NCBI GenBank assembly: GCA_032718475.1
Contig: JAUCBJ010004425.1
Span: forward strand, 1 to 25,332
Direction: 5' to 3'
Length of the DNA: 25,332 bases
Source of the DNA: Nemertoderma westbladi
Lineage: Eukaryota > Xenacoelomorpha > Nemertodermatida > Nemertodermatidae
Shown: positions 8,062 to 18,827 of the stretch, piece after piece
Position numbering within the stretch: the stretch's first letter is position 1
Layout of the letters: every line of letters starts with the position of its first letter
Program-made: the position numbers and the translations under genes
The notes under the pieces: generated by a model
The model's database searches: none
Told to the model about the DNA's origin: nothing
The model's input: the letters and a program-made list of their open reading frames with translations, nothing else

Positions 8062-8996
8062 TTTAAAGAATGCCAAATCATTTCTGGTAGGACAATCAGC
8101 CGTCCAGTTTGTGCAACTCTCCCTTTTGTTTCCATTTCTACATTCTTAGATTTTATGTTTCCTTGAGAAGTAATTTTGGTATTATGCAGATCTAATACTT
8201 TAGTTTTCACTAAATCTTTTTCTTGACCAGTTTTAATAATAATCTCTGCCTTTTCATCCTGACCAGCACTATATTTTGTACAATAGTCAACACAGTCACG
8301 ACTATCAAGTCTTAATAAATTATCATTAGAACAAATAGCAGCAAACAGCCGGGGGTTGCAGGGGGAAAATTTCTGATTTGGAAGGCTAATCATATGTATA
8401 GGTGGTACCTGCTCTTAAGGGATCTAACATAATAGGCCCCTCACCATAGGGATCATATGGGTGTTCCATTGCAAGACCTATAGCAAGATATACTTTGACA
8501 GTATCAGCACTATGCTTTAATGGAATTGGTTTATAATCCCAATAATTTGATGGTTCATAGTCATGGAAACGGCAAAAGGTTTGATCAGTGCCCTTTTTAC
8601 CTTCTGGCAGCGGGATCCCGGCTTATTACAATCATGAAATTGCCTATTAAAGCATGAAGTAATAAATTCTAAATGATGAAGATCTTTTATAAGACCACAC
8701 TTATAAAATTCAAAAGCTTCATCATTTGAAATCATAGACTTGGTACTACCACGAATTCTTGACATTATAACTTTCTCATCAGTGTCATCTGTCCATATCA
8801 AACTATGAACATGACATTGATTACCACGGTAACCTTGCCATTCACAGGTGCGCCATATCTCGGGCTTTGGCCCCAAAACCTCTTCATGAGAAATTTCAAT
8901 ATAGTCAAAATGGTTTTCAATTTCACGCTGCCAAGCCCGGGTTAATTTAACATATTTTTTAAATTCGAGATGCGAAGGTTCATGTTCAAGATCTTA
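8062..8996 (-). pseudogene. Helitron Rep (HUH endonuclease) domain remnant (copy 1)
   Basis: Three minus-strand segments in different frames form one decayed protein. 8990-8517 reads EFKKYVKLTRAWQ, then CHVHSLIWTDD with an HUH-type H-V-H motif, then cysteines. A second frame between about 8610 and 8397 reads PLKHSADTVKVYLAIG and MEHPYDPYGEGP. 8393-8031 reads NPRLFAAICSNDNL and then DYCTKYSAGQDEK, a Y-X3-Y pattern (Y37, Y41) followed by a Lys. HUH followed by two tyrosines is the rolling-circle nuclease core of Helitrons. At least two frameshifts separate the pieces and a stop lies near 8994. No helicase domain is seen, because BEL integrase follows directly. The call rests on motifs and order, not on an alignment. 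Confidence 0.6.
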
Positions 8997-9905
8997 AAAT
9001 TTTGTAAAATCATCAACTTGTTCAAAAATTGGCTTTACACCATGTGTATCCATGCCTACGGAATGTGTATAAAAATATTTCGTGATTACCCGAGTAAAAA
9101 TGGATGTTTAACTTCACCCCGGGTTCGTTTAGAGGTTGAAGGTATCAGCACATCTACATCAGGAGGGTCCATTATCAGATAATAATATTATTTCAGCAAG
9201 ATACATTCATTAGTCCTATTCAATGTATGTACCTATTGTATACTACAACTATATACTTCTGGCTAGGTGGTCACATACTGCTGGTATGTCACCATGGGCT
9301 ACAATGACATAAAAGGAAATGACTATACTCTGAAACTTAGCACTGCCCAAATGCCAGCAGTCTCTCAGTCAGTCAGTGTAATTACAAATTAGAAGTGGGC
9401 TCTACAAACGAATCTGCATACAAACACTCAACTGCTCAATGGTCTGATGATGACCACCTCTCAGTCTCTGGAATCCAATTAACTTTTCCAAAAATATGGT
9501 GTTTATTGAATTATATGCGAGTGCATTAATCCCACTTTAATGATATGCAAGTATAATTGAAAAGTTCCTACAACAGCCAATTTGTAGCCAATATAGCATA
9601 TGTTCCAAATAAATCTATTTTTTCATCTCATAATATTTGGAACTAGTCCCACCGCAACATTCAAATTCGAACAAAAACAGCCTGCGGAGCTTTTTTCTCA
9701 TCGTATGAAGGTCACCATGGGAGTAGTTCTGCACATTTTTGATCACTATTATTCATATTTATCGAGTTTTTACACAATTTGGAACAAATTCTCATATGTA
9801 GTAACATCAATATCGTAAGTTGATTTTTTTTGAACCACCCTACTAGGCATACCGGTACCGGCCCTGCTGCCTGCAGTCAGCCAGTACCGGTCAGCAGGTA
9901 CAGGC
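8997..9905. other. Non-coding part of block B
   Basis: No gene that I can support. There may be further decayed Helitron sequence up to about 9180 on the minus strand (ITKYFYTHSVGMDTHG). After that comes ordinary AT-rich sequence with a 72-codon chance frame (9600-9818), then TTTTTTTTGAACCACCCTA near 9825 and a palindrome-rich stretch at 9848-9905 with TACCGGTACCGG and AGTACCGGTCAG. Confidence 0.4.
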
Positions 9906-9921
9906 ACAACTTTTCTTTATA

Positions 9922-10236
9922 TTGGGAAAATTAGAATTGCAGGCAAAGATTAATCAACCCCAAGGAGAAAATTCTAATCTTCGTCCAGCCAATACGATTG
10001 AGGAATTGGTAGCTCTAGCTGAACATCCTAATGTAGTTTCGTATTTATCACTGCATTGGGGTTGTAATTTTAGAAATGCACTTTGTCGACAATTTGAAGC
10101 GTCAATGTCAAGACAACTCGCAAAGAAAGTGAACATTTCAGGTCGATCATCGGCAAAGGCAAAGGAATATTGTGAGTCGAAGGTTTCTCTCTCAAAGATT
10201 GGTATTATAAAGATACTTGATAAAGCTGTAAAGTGA
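9922..10236 (+). other. Unassigned ORF pair at the right end of block B (copy 1)
   Basis: The plus strand is open for 104 codons (RPANTIEELVALAEHPN, then CNFRNALCRQFEAS and KAKEYCESKVSLS); the minus strand is also open here. On the plus strand the next frame reads NAALERHVRNVHH, reminiscent of a C2H2 finger tail, but the paired cysteines are not present. I do not recognise it. It is duplicated at 14113-14415, where a 4-nt insertion changes the end. It could be a decayed host or Helitron-captured exon, or a chance frame. Confidence 0.2.
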
Positions 10237-10332
10237 ACAGCAATAGAGAGGGTTTCTCTAATGCAGCTCTGGAGCGTCACGTTCGCAATGTGCATCATAT
10301 GTATTGCGATATCCGGCGGTTTCAAGGAAACA

Positions 10333-10821
10333 TTTTTATATTATAAAATACGTATTTTTTGTCTTACTTTACACCGCGACTTCTTTGTATTTTTTCAGAT
10401 AATAATAATAATGATATTCCGATATTTTTGGTGACTTAATACTGTATCAAGAAATTAATTGCCACTTAGTGAATAAATAAATTATATATATACCCATATA
10501 TCTGTATGTATTGTATAATAAAACTCACGTCGATAAATACAACCGCAGGGTGCGTGATCTGGTCAATTAGGTAATAATAATAATAATAACTATAGATAAA
10601 AACTTATATATAGAAGTAAATAAGAAAGAGACCAATACCTGTTTTTTAAAAAGATATATTTTTATTTCGCGAAAATAAAAATATATATATCTATATGTAT
10701 GTATATTTTGTATATCTATATCTATATATGTAACCTGTTCCTTTCCCTAAATCGATAATTTAACATTGAGACATTAGAGACAATAGAGACATAATACAGA
10801 TATATTAAGATGGGATTTGCG

Positions 10822-10852
<31 letters not shown>

Positions 10853-11856
10853 TTATGAACACACTTACCATATTCACCCCCCCCCCCCCCTTCCCTTCCA
10901 CGCACACCAACATAATTACCAGACACTTAATTAAAAAATACATGATTACCATACCCCCCCCCCCCCCCCCCTTCCCCCACGCAACCCAACACACTTAGAA
11001 TACCAGACTTTCTGCTGTTATATTTCACTTTGCAGTTACCCCCATGTGAAGAATACCAAGTTTTCACCAAAAGCACAGGTTATAGAAGGGCTGAATCTAA
11101 CCAAAACAATAAACAGATTAGTATATGTACAGGTTATAAGACAGAAATAAGCGCTATAAAACACTTAATAAATAATAAATTTAAATGATAAATTACTAAA
11201 AATAAAAATCTTCATATATAAAATTTCAATAAAAAGCCTCCACGCACACCAACATAATTAATAAATGCAAATTAATGAATGCAACGATAACAACTAACCG
11301 TAAACTACCTCAAGTAGAGTAGCTACAGTCTCGTGGAAATGTTCAATTCAAATGAAGAACTACTATGAAGTACTACTACTAAGGAAACTACTAAGGAATG
11401 AAATCCTACTACACCGCAGTTTGTAGCCTACAGTCACACAGTTAGTACATATCCTTAATATGTCCAGAAGCTACAGAAGGCCAAAAAACCTCTGGAGAAA
11501 ACCAGCTTGGTAAGTAAACCTTTTTTTTTTGAAACTTTGAAAAATGTAAAAAAATAATACATTCAATTTCAACTTGCCAGTAGGAGTCCACACATAACGG
11601 GTTATTTATTGTCAGCTCCTACATCTGGTTACTCGTGAATGTGATGGAATGAGACTTTCTTATTACCGTTTATATTGATATGTAGTTTTTTCAAGAACGA
11701 ATCTGTGAATATGGAGACATTTCGTCTGAAACCATGTGGAGGATGTTATTTACACCACATGATTTCTCTGTTTTTATTAAATTTTATTGAAGTCTAAATT
11801 TCTTTAAGTTTTTCCACTATTCTGGTGGGAGGTTTTGTTTCTAAATATCATGCATT
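10333..11856. other. Unique AT-rich spacer between B and B'
   Basis: No gene is supported. It contains (TAA)n and (TA)n microsatellites at 10570-10740, three poly-C tracts, a 21-bp exact repeat CCACGCACACCAACATAATT(A) at 10898 and 11240, and a T-rich run near 11521. The open frames over the poly-C tracts are poly-Pro or poly-Gly artefacts. Confidence 0.6.
10826..10971. repeat. Three poly-C homopolymers (27, 14 and 18 nt)
   Basis: Runs of C at 10826-10852, 10877-10890 and 10954-10971, each followed by TTAT or TTCCC. The neighbouring sequence has a loose repeat pattern (ACACTTACCAT, ACGCACACC, ACGCAACCC). Exact lengths may be affected by sequencing. A fourth run lies at 24811-24834. Confidence 0.9.
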
Positions 11857-12264
11857 CTATCTGGGCCATCAGGTACTAATGTGATGGGTCTAGAGTTTAA
11901 AGTATGTTCAATCTCAGTCAAGAGTGTTACTAATTCGTCATCGGTTAAGGTTTTGTTGTAAGGAACGGTTTTTGTCATAGCAAGTTTAATGGATAGAATG
12001 AGTTGCTCCCAACAACCACCACGCCAAAGACTATCGATGGTGTTAAAGTGCCAAGCAATACGCTGCGGTTGCAACTCTGAGGCAATTCTATCATGATCAA
12101 TTTCCTTAAATGCTTCAGTTATCTCATTGTCAGCTCCCACGAAATTGGTTCCATTGTCGCTATATATCTCACAAACCAAACCTCGCCTAGCGATGAAACG
12201 TCGCAGAGCAAATATGAAAGCATCAGTGGACATGTCAGCTACGCGTTCTATGTGTATCGCGCGA
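11857..12264 (-). pseudogene. BEL/Pao integrase fragment (copy 2)
   Basis: Same integrase as at 7166-8060 and nearly identical, with SDNGTNF, GGCWEQLI and HTLNSRPIT present. It is cut off after VPDGPD at the B' boundary (11857), so the BEL C-terminal domain is missing and replaced by a few codons of unrelated DNA (open frame ends at 11841). It joins the Helitron-like remnant at about 12264. Non-functional. Confidence 0.8.
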
Positions 12265-12265
12265 C

Positions 12266-13200
12266 TTTAAAGAATGCCAAATCATTTCTGGTAGGCCAAT
12301 CAGCCGTCCAGTTTGTGCAACTCTCCCTTTTGTTTCCATTTCTACATTCTTAGATTTTATGTTTCCTTGAGAAGTAATTTTGGTATTATGCAGATGTAAT
12401 ACTTTAGTTTTCACTAAATCTTTTTCTTGACCAGTTTTAATAATAATCTCTGCCTTTTCATCCTGACCAGCACTATATTTTGTACAATAGTCAACACAGC
12501 CACGACTATCAAGTCTTAATAAATTATCATTAGAACAAATAGCAGCAAACAGCCGGGGGTTGCAGGGGGAAAATTTCTGATTTGGAAGGCTAATCATATG
12601 TATAGGTGGTACCTGCTCTTAAGGGATCTAACATAATAGGCCCCTCACCATAGGGATCATATGGGTGTTCCATTGCAAGACCTATAGCAAGATATACTTT
12701 GACAGCATCAGCACTATGCTTTAATGGAATTGGTTTATAATCCCAATAATTTGATGGTTCATAGTCATGGAAACGGCAAAAGGTTTGATCAGTGCCCTTT
12801 TTACCTTTTGGCAGTGGGATCCCGGCTTATTACAATCATGAAATTGCCTATTAAAGCATGAAGTAATAAATTCTAAATGATGAAGATCTTTTATAAGACC
12901 ACACTTATAAAATTCAACAGCTTCATCATTTGAAATCATAGACTTGGTACTACCACGAATTCTTGACATTATAACTTTCTCATCAGTGTCATCTGTCCAT
13001 ATCAAACTATGAACATGACATTGATTACCATGGCAACCTTGCCATTCACAGGTGCGCCATATCTCGGGCTTTGGCCCCAAAACCTCTTCATGAGAAATTT
13101 CAATATAGTCAAAATGGTTTTCAATTTCACGCTGCCAAGCCCGGGTTAATGTAACATATTTTTTAAATTCGAGATGCGAAGGTTCATGTTCAAGATCTTA
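12266..13200 (-). pseudogene. Helitron Rep domain remnant (copy 2)
   Basis: Copy of the remnant at 8062-8996 with the same frameshifts. The H-V-H motif (CHVHSLIW) and the Y-X3-Y motif (DYCTKY) are kept. Differences from copy 1 are mainly single substitutions, so the decay predates the duplication. Confidence 0.6.
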
Positions 13201-14112
13201 AAATTTTGTAAAATCATCAACTTGTTCAAAAATTGGCTTTACACCATGTGTATCCATGCCTACGGAATGTGTATAAAAATATTTCGTGATTACCCGAGTA
13301 AAAATGGATGTTTAACTTCACTCCGGGTTCGTTTAGAGGTTGAAGGTATCAGCACATCTACATCAGGAGGGTCCATTATCAGATAATAATATTATTTCAG
13401 CAAGATACATTCATTAGTCCTATTCAATGTATGTACCTATTGTATACTACTACTATATACTTCTGGCTAGGTGGTCACATACTGCTGGTATGTCACCATG
13501 GGCTACAATGACATAAAAGGAAATGACTATACTCTGCTAGCAGTCTCTCAGTCAGTCAGTGTAAGTACCGGTACTAATTAGAAGTGGGCTCTACAAACGA
13601 ATCTGCATACAAACACTCAACTGCTCAAAATGGTCTGATGATGACCACCTCTCAGTCTCTGGAATCCAATTAACTTTTCCAAAAATATGGTGTTTATTGA
13701 ATTATATGCGAGTGCATTAATCCCACTTTAATGATATGCAAGTATAATTGAAAAGTTCCTACAACAGCCAATTTGTAGCCAATATAGCATATGTTCCAAA
13801 TAAATCTATTTTTTCATCTCATAATATTTGGAACTAGTCCCACCGCAACATTCAAATTCGAACAAAAACAGCCTGCGGAGCTTTTTTCTCATCGTATGAA
13901 GGTCACCATGGGAGTAGTTCTGCACATTTTTGATCACTATTATTCATATTTATCGAGTTTTTACACAATTTGGAACAAATTCTCATATGTAGTAACATCA
14001 ATATCGTAAGTTGGTTTTTTTTGAACCACCCTACTAGGCATACCGGTACCGGCCCTGCTGCCTGCAGTCAGCCAGTACCGGTCAGCAGGTACAGGCACAA
14101 CTTGTCTTTATA
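13201..14112. other. Non-coding part of block B'
   Basis: Corresponds to 8997-9905; no gene supported. Near 13563 this copy reads AGTACCGGTACTAA where copy 1 reads ATTACAA, and it lacks about 20 nt present near 9345 in copy 1. Confidence 0.4.
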
Positions 14113-14415
14113 TTGGGAAAATTAGAATTGCAGGCAAAGATTAATCAACCCCAAGGAGAAAATTCTAATCTTCGTCCAGCCAATACGATTGAGGAATTGG
14201 TAGCACTAGCTGAACATCCTAATGTAGTTTCGTATTTATCACTGCATTGGGGTTGTAATTTTAGAAATGCACTTTGTCGACAATTTGAAGCATCAATGTC
14301 AAGACAACTCGCAAAGAAAGTGAACATTTCAGGTCGATCATCGGCAAAGGCAAAGGAATATTGTGAGTCGAAGGTTTCTCTCTCAAAGATTGGTATTATA
14401 AAGAAAGATACTTGA
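14113..14415 (+). other. Unassigned ORF (copy 2)
   Basis: Copy of 9922-10236. An extra AAAG after ATTATAAAG (near 14405) changes the last codons and ends the frame earlier. No function recognised. Confidence 0.2.
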
Positions 14416-14527
14416 TAAAGCTGTAAAGTGAACAGCAATAGAGAGGGTTTCTCTAATGCAGCTCTGGAGCGTCACGTTCGCAATGTGCATCATATGTATT
14501 GCGATATCCGGCGGTTTCAAGGAAACA

Positions 14528-14540
14528 GAATAAAAGGTAA
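14528..14540. other. 13-bp filler at the B'-A' junction
   Basis: GAATAAAAGGTAA lies between the last base shared with block B and the first base shared with block A. Such short untemplated or patch sequences are common at end-joining junctions; that reading is an inference. Confidence 0.6.
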
Positions 14541-14851
14541 TCGAAATCGACCTCGGAACGAACGCTACGTATCGCTCGCTGTCCACACCGATATTTATGG
14601 CCCCAACTCGTCTCCTTGGGGGGGCGCAGTAACAACTCGGCGCATTTCGGTGCTGCGCACGATGGACATTTATCTCCATCTCTTCCATGTCTCTTATGGC
14701 CTCCAGGTTGATGTCGTTAACCTGGCAATCATCCGACGTTAAAGAAAGTAAATAGGCGGCGAACGATTGCGGCCCTCCCGTACGGAAGAGCCACTGCCGC
14801 GAATACTTGGCTGTTCGGAGAGACAAACTGATAAGTCAACGACAACTCGTG

Positions 14852-15422
14852 AAATTAATCAATAGTAAGTACAGGTGTAGAATGAAGGATTTTCTCATCA
14901 TTCACAAGAAACAGGGCATCTGTCAGAGTCTTATCATCAAACTCAATCATTGAGTTTACCTCCTTCTCCTGTCTCTCTAGGGATGACCAAAGGGTGATAG
15001 TTTTGCGGAAGCTCTTGATAGCCTCTCTGGCCAAGGAGACCTTGGATCGTAGGTGAGATGATGTTTCATCTGCACCAGTTGATCCGCTTCAGGCGGCCAT
15101 CTAAACTTCCACCCTTTATTCCACATTTCTCACGCTCCTCTACCATCACCAACTTCTACTGCCCAATATCACAGACTGACAGTTCTACAAAACCCTGATC
15201 AGTGGTGCCCAACTGCCTCTGAACCTGGAATGCAATAGTAGCAACCGTGTTGAGGTTTTGCTTGACATATTTTTGACTGTTACGTTGATCCTCCTCAATG
15301 GAGTCCTTCCATTTCTGGAGAACCTGTACAGCCCGTAAGTGTGTCTGACCCATGTATGAATTATTTTGGTCATTAATATATTCTTCAATGAAATGAATAT
15401 TTCTTAAAATACTAGCTAGCAA
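14852..15422 (-). pseudogene. Unknown helical protein remnant (copy 2)
   Basis: Copy of 2650-3221. The 15422-15156 frame is identical in protein to copy 1. Downstream, one stop of copy 1 (TAA) is GAA here, so the lower segment is slightly longer, supporting a single decayed frame. Identity unknown. Confidence 0.3.
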
Positions 15423-15720
15423 AAAGATTTTTTATGGTATAATGCTAGTAATTTTTACTAGCTAGTAATTTTTGGAAATTATTTTGGTCATTAATATATT
15501 CTTCAACAGTTTAACCTGAAATATCATTGACTTTCACATTTTTTATAATTTCTAAAAATACTAGCTAGCAAAGATTTTTTATGGTATAATGCTAGTATTT
15601 TTTACTAGCTAGTAATTTTTGGAAATTATTTTGGTCATTAATGTATTCTTCAACAGTTTAACCTGAAATATCATGGACTTTCACATTTTTTATAATTTCT
15701 AAAAATACTAGCTAGCAAAA
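15405..15720. repeat. 149-bp tandem repeat with CTAGCTAG inverted repeats (copy 2)
   Basis: Copy of the array at 3205-3520, with small changes in the A-runs and one T-to-A change in the first unit. Confidence 0.8.
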
Positions 15721-15753
15721 ATATCCAAAAAATGGGGCCCCAATACCGAAAAA

Positions 15754-16430
15754 GTGCTGAAGACCAAACATATGACATATCATCTATATCACTTTCTAGA
15801 CCAGAGCAATCTACAATGTTTAACTCGAGTACTTGGACAAATATGGGACCTTGACAACAACGAACTCGGATATAATGTATCAAATGTTCACAACTTTATA
15901 TCTTCAATTAAACCATGCAAACGAGCCGTTCTTCAATTATTTGCTCGTTTATATGATCCTCTAGGTCTTATTGCTCCGTTTACAGCAAAAATGAAAATTG
16001 CCTTCCATGAACTTTGTGTAGAAAAGGCTGATTGGAATGACGAATTACCACCATCTATTCTAAAGCAATGGAATGAATGGAAGAAAAAAATACGACTTAT
16101 TAACGAAGTTCGGATACCAAGATATTTATTTAATAAGATCAGCGAGAACGTCTCAACTCAAATCCATGGATTTGGAGATGCCAGTAAAGACATATATGCA
16201 GCGGCTGCGGCAGTATATGTGAGATCTACATTCATTGATGGTTCAATATCAGTACAATACAAATATCAATACAATAGCTTCACATTCAAAATTAAGCAAA
16301 CAAGTTAAACAAGTTAAACCAAGTTAAACATACCAAGACTGGAATTACAAGCATCGCTCATTACATCAAGGCTTGTTAAGTTTGTAGACGAAGGTCTCAG
16401 AATTGAAAGTTGTGAACATATCATGTGGTC
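15754..16430 (+). pseudogene. BEL/Pao RT-RNase H fragment, 5' part (copy 2)
   Basis: The open frame 15754-16308 gives 184 residues. VLGQIWD, KRAVLQLFARLYDPLGLIAP, ADWNDELPPS and IPRYLF are followed by HGFGDASKDIYAAA, all in BEL/Pao order. After a stop at 16308 the frame continues as IPRLELQASLITSRLVKF, the conserved IPRLEL motif, up to IMW at 16427. There the LINE is inserted, and homology resumes at 17167. Only one or two stops break it, so it is less decayed than copy 1. The RT palm and integrase are absent. Confidence 0.8.
16420..16430. repeat. Target-site duplication of the LINE, left copy
   Basis: ATCATGTGGTC here and again at 17167-17177, flanking the LINE. Confidence 0.85.
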
Positions 16431-17166
16431 TACTACTACTACTAGTATCGGCATGCTGCATTGCAGCTGCAATTTTAAGAATGCTGTGCCGGCTTGTCAA
16501 CAAAATTGCGCCGCCACAACTCCCTATCACCCATGACATTTGCTAGATCATCCTCATCTTCAAGGCCAGTGTCCTTTAAGATGCGTCTCAAGAAAGTATG
16601 GGCTGTCCACCATGCTTATTCACTCCATGAGGCTGCCAAAGTACAAGAATATGCACTGGCTGGTCCTCACGGCGAAAGCAATGTCCTGCAAAGTGGAGGC
16701 GATTTTGTTCTAGTGTCAAGCTTGGAGGAACCAATGAGACACCTCCAATGTTATATAGTGTCTGGTTGGAGATGTGAGCATTGTACTTGATACAATGAAC
16801 GCAGCGTAGCATTCTTGTGAATGTGCCATCCAAAGATTTGGTGTCCTCAGCAGTAAGAGCCCAACATGGACTCCCATAGAGGAGTACTGGAACTACTGCT
16901 GCTCTAAATAATCGGACCTTAAGTTTCCGATTAATTCTCGGTGACTTCCAAATCCTGGAAAGCCTATTCAAGGCTGCCCATGCCTTTCCCTTACGTATTC
17001 GAAGGTCCTCACCTGACTTCGTCCACATGACGAGAAGTCGTCCACATGCTCAAGCATACCATCCTTTGAGCTTTTGCTCATCCGATCAGAAACTTGCTGA
17101 GAACTTGCAAAGTTAACTGTCAAAATTTTGGTCTTTCTGGAGTTAATAAAAAGACCAACACACAAC
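16431..17166 (-). mobile_element. 5'-truncated LINE inserted in BEL/Pao RNase H (copy 2)
   Basis: A 736-bp non-LTR retrotransposon end in minus orientation, bounded by 11-bp target-site duplications. It encodes the C-terminal RT region: GLFINSRKTKIL, GMLEHVDDFS, KAWAALNRLSRIWKS, VLLYGSPCW, TRMLR. After a 1-nt frameshift near 16600 comes the end of the protein (KDTGLEDEDDLANVMGDREL, then WRRNFVDKP), a C-terminus typical of such LINEs. The 3' tail is a short (TAG)n array next to the left duplication. The structure shows ordinary target-primed insertion into the BEL element. It predates the A/A' duplication, since both copies carry it. Confidence 0.85.
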
Positions 17167-17526
17167 ATCATGTGGTCAGATGCTACAGATGTACTTTATT
17201 GTATTCATTCTACAAGCAAAGAATGTAACGCATTCGTACAACATCGTGTGGAAATTATACAACAACTTACAACTGAACTTAATGCAACTTGGAGGCATAT
17301 ACCAGGTACGTTAAACCCTGCGGACATTGCAACAAGGGGGTTAAATGCGCAACAATTAATCAACAATAAATTATGGTTTAATGGACCGCAATTCTTATAT
17401 CAACCGAGTGAGAAATCATGGCCGAATAATAGCACACTAAGTCCACGAATCCTATTTAACAATATTCAGACCCTACTTTCTGCTTCAGCGATAGTTGGGC
17501 AACCAATCAAACCATCATCATTATAG
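17167..17526 (+). pseudogene. BEL/Pao RNase H end, after the LINE (copy 2)
   Basis: SDATDVLYC, HRVEII, then TWRHIPGTLNPADIATRGL, WFNGPQFL and WP. It is open to 17526, although the last 30 or so codons overlap a minus-strand Gypsy RT piece and are probably read-through. No integrase follows. Confidence 0.75.
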
Positions 17527-18827
17527 GCACTTACACCAGGGATGTCTCTATAAACTTTTTCTTGCTAACGCGACTTGCCTGAGCACTGGCGTTTTTAAGA
17601 CCAAACATAAAACCCTTGTAGGTTCCCACAACTCATTATCTGCCACAAAAGCCGCTTTAGCACAGTCAGAAGGATGTAATGGAATTTGGTAATAAAATTG
17701 TGCAAAGTCAATTTTGCAATAGACATGATTTCCATTTTGTTTTCGCAATTCATCATCTTCCATTCGAGGTGTAGGGAATGCATCGAACTGGGTGATTGAG
17801 TTGATCTGATGATAGTCAATGGCCATTCGAAGTCCACCACTCGACTTTGGAACTACCACAGGATTATGTCTATATGATGAATTGGACTTTCGTATAACCC
17901 CCTCAGTGAAAAGTTCTTGAACCTTTTCATGGATGAAGTAATGAACAGAATAATGCACTTTCACTATCATCATTGTGTCTGCACGGTACTTCACATAGCA
18001 CCCCATTTGATTTTCCCTGACCAAAGGGATTTGACCTGATTGGTTTACTATGGAAGATCCGCAGTGGGCACACCTGGGCAGAGAAATCTTATGTCCCTTG
18101 ACATCTCCTACCCCATGCATGGATTTTAACTCTATTTTTATCTCCTCAGCATCTTGGAAGCTAGAAACGGCTCTCGCCACTTCCTTGTCTATATACGATA
18201 ATGTGGACGCGGTGCCCAACATTACATATATTATTTTCAACCCATTGTCTTCAGTAAGTTTCACCAGTATAATGCTGAATATCTCTGACGTGGCTGATGA
18301 TAAATATGTCCTCGCGCTGGTTGACAAGCTATCAGTGGTGAATCCCTGGCAGGTCACTTCCCTCGCGCTCGCTTCACCATCATCATCCAACGAACCTGGT
18401 TGATATCCATCATCTTGGATGCCGGTGTACATATTTTTCCTTATCGTTAGGGGATCTCTGCTTCCCTTCCTTTGAGGATTCCTCTGTAAATAACAGTCTG
18501 TTGGAGTATGGAAATCTGCATGTAGCAACTTGTGATGTAGTCTGCCGCACTCCATGCATCCGCCTTTACTGTTTGGGCATTGGTGCTGAACGTGACCTGG
18601 AGCAAGACATGCCCAACAGGTGTCCAACTTCCGCACTTGAACCACAAAGCCATCATTAGGACAGTTGTCCCCATAAACTCCTGCAGTTCAACAATAGTTT
18701 CAGTTTCTGAAAGTGTCTCCTTAACTGTTAAGAAAAATTTTCTTAACTGTTTGTGAGTAGTCCCGATTAAAGCAATTTCTACGGCTTCCCATGATTTCAT
18801 GGCCGCAATGATTTCACGGATTCCCAT
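17467..18827 (-). pseudogene. gag-protease-RT frame joining BEL-type and Gypsy-type parts (copy 2)
   Basis: Copy of 5080-6452. A 2-nt insertion near 18669 splits it into 18827-18447 (N-terminal gag frame) and 18645-17548 (365 residues). The second frame holds the CX2CX4HX4C knuckle, the second knuckle, the protease-like segment (LGTASTLSYID, again Gly for the catalytic Asp) and a longer Gypsy RT. It retains YCKIDFAQFYYQIPLHPSD, lost in copy 1 to a frameshift. A further frameshift follows NELWEPTRV; the YNDD box is at 17514-17525. Not functional. Confidence 0.7.

Larger units (their letters stand above)
7653..10332. repeat. Block B: direct duplication, first copy
   Basis: Matches 11857-14527 in the same orientation, starting at CTATCTGGGCC and ending at CAAGGAAACA. 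Differences are scattered substitutions, a 4-nt expansion (AAAG) near 10215 present only in the other copy, and a changed stretch near 9345-9390. This copy carries the fuller BEL integrase; the other copy is cut within the integrase frame. Confidence 0.9.
11857..14527. repeat. Block B': direct duplication, second copy
   Basis: Second copy of 7653-10332 in the same orientation. It is followed, after 13 bp (GAATAAAAGGTAA at 14528-14540), directly by A', so the block order is reversed relative to the first copy. Confidence 0.9.

Noticed and set aside
8970-9182. 70-codon plus-strand ORF (and 13174-13386)
   Set aside because: It is opposite the upstream part of the Helitron-like remnant and has no recognisable features.
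9600-9818. 72-codon plus-strand ORF, identical at 13791-14009
   Set aside because: Apparent conservation is explained by the recent block duplication; composition and lack of motifs fit a chance frame.
10722-10998. Poly-Pro/poly-Gly open frames over the poly-C runs
   Set aside because: They exist only because homopolymers lack stops; there is no protein-like sequence on either side.
14428-14742. Plus-strand ORF across the B'-A' junction as a zinc-finger protein
   Set aside because: Only an LERHVRNVHH-like tail is seen; the paired cysteines are missing and the frame crosses a rearrangement junction.
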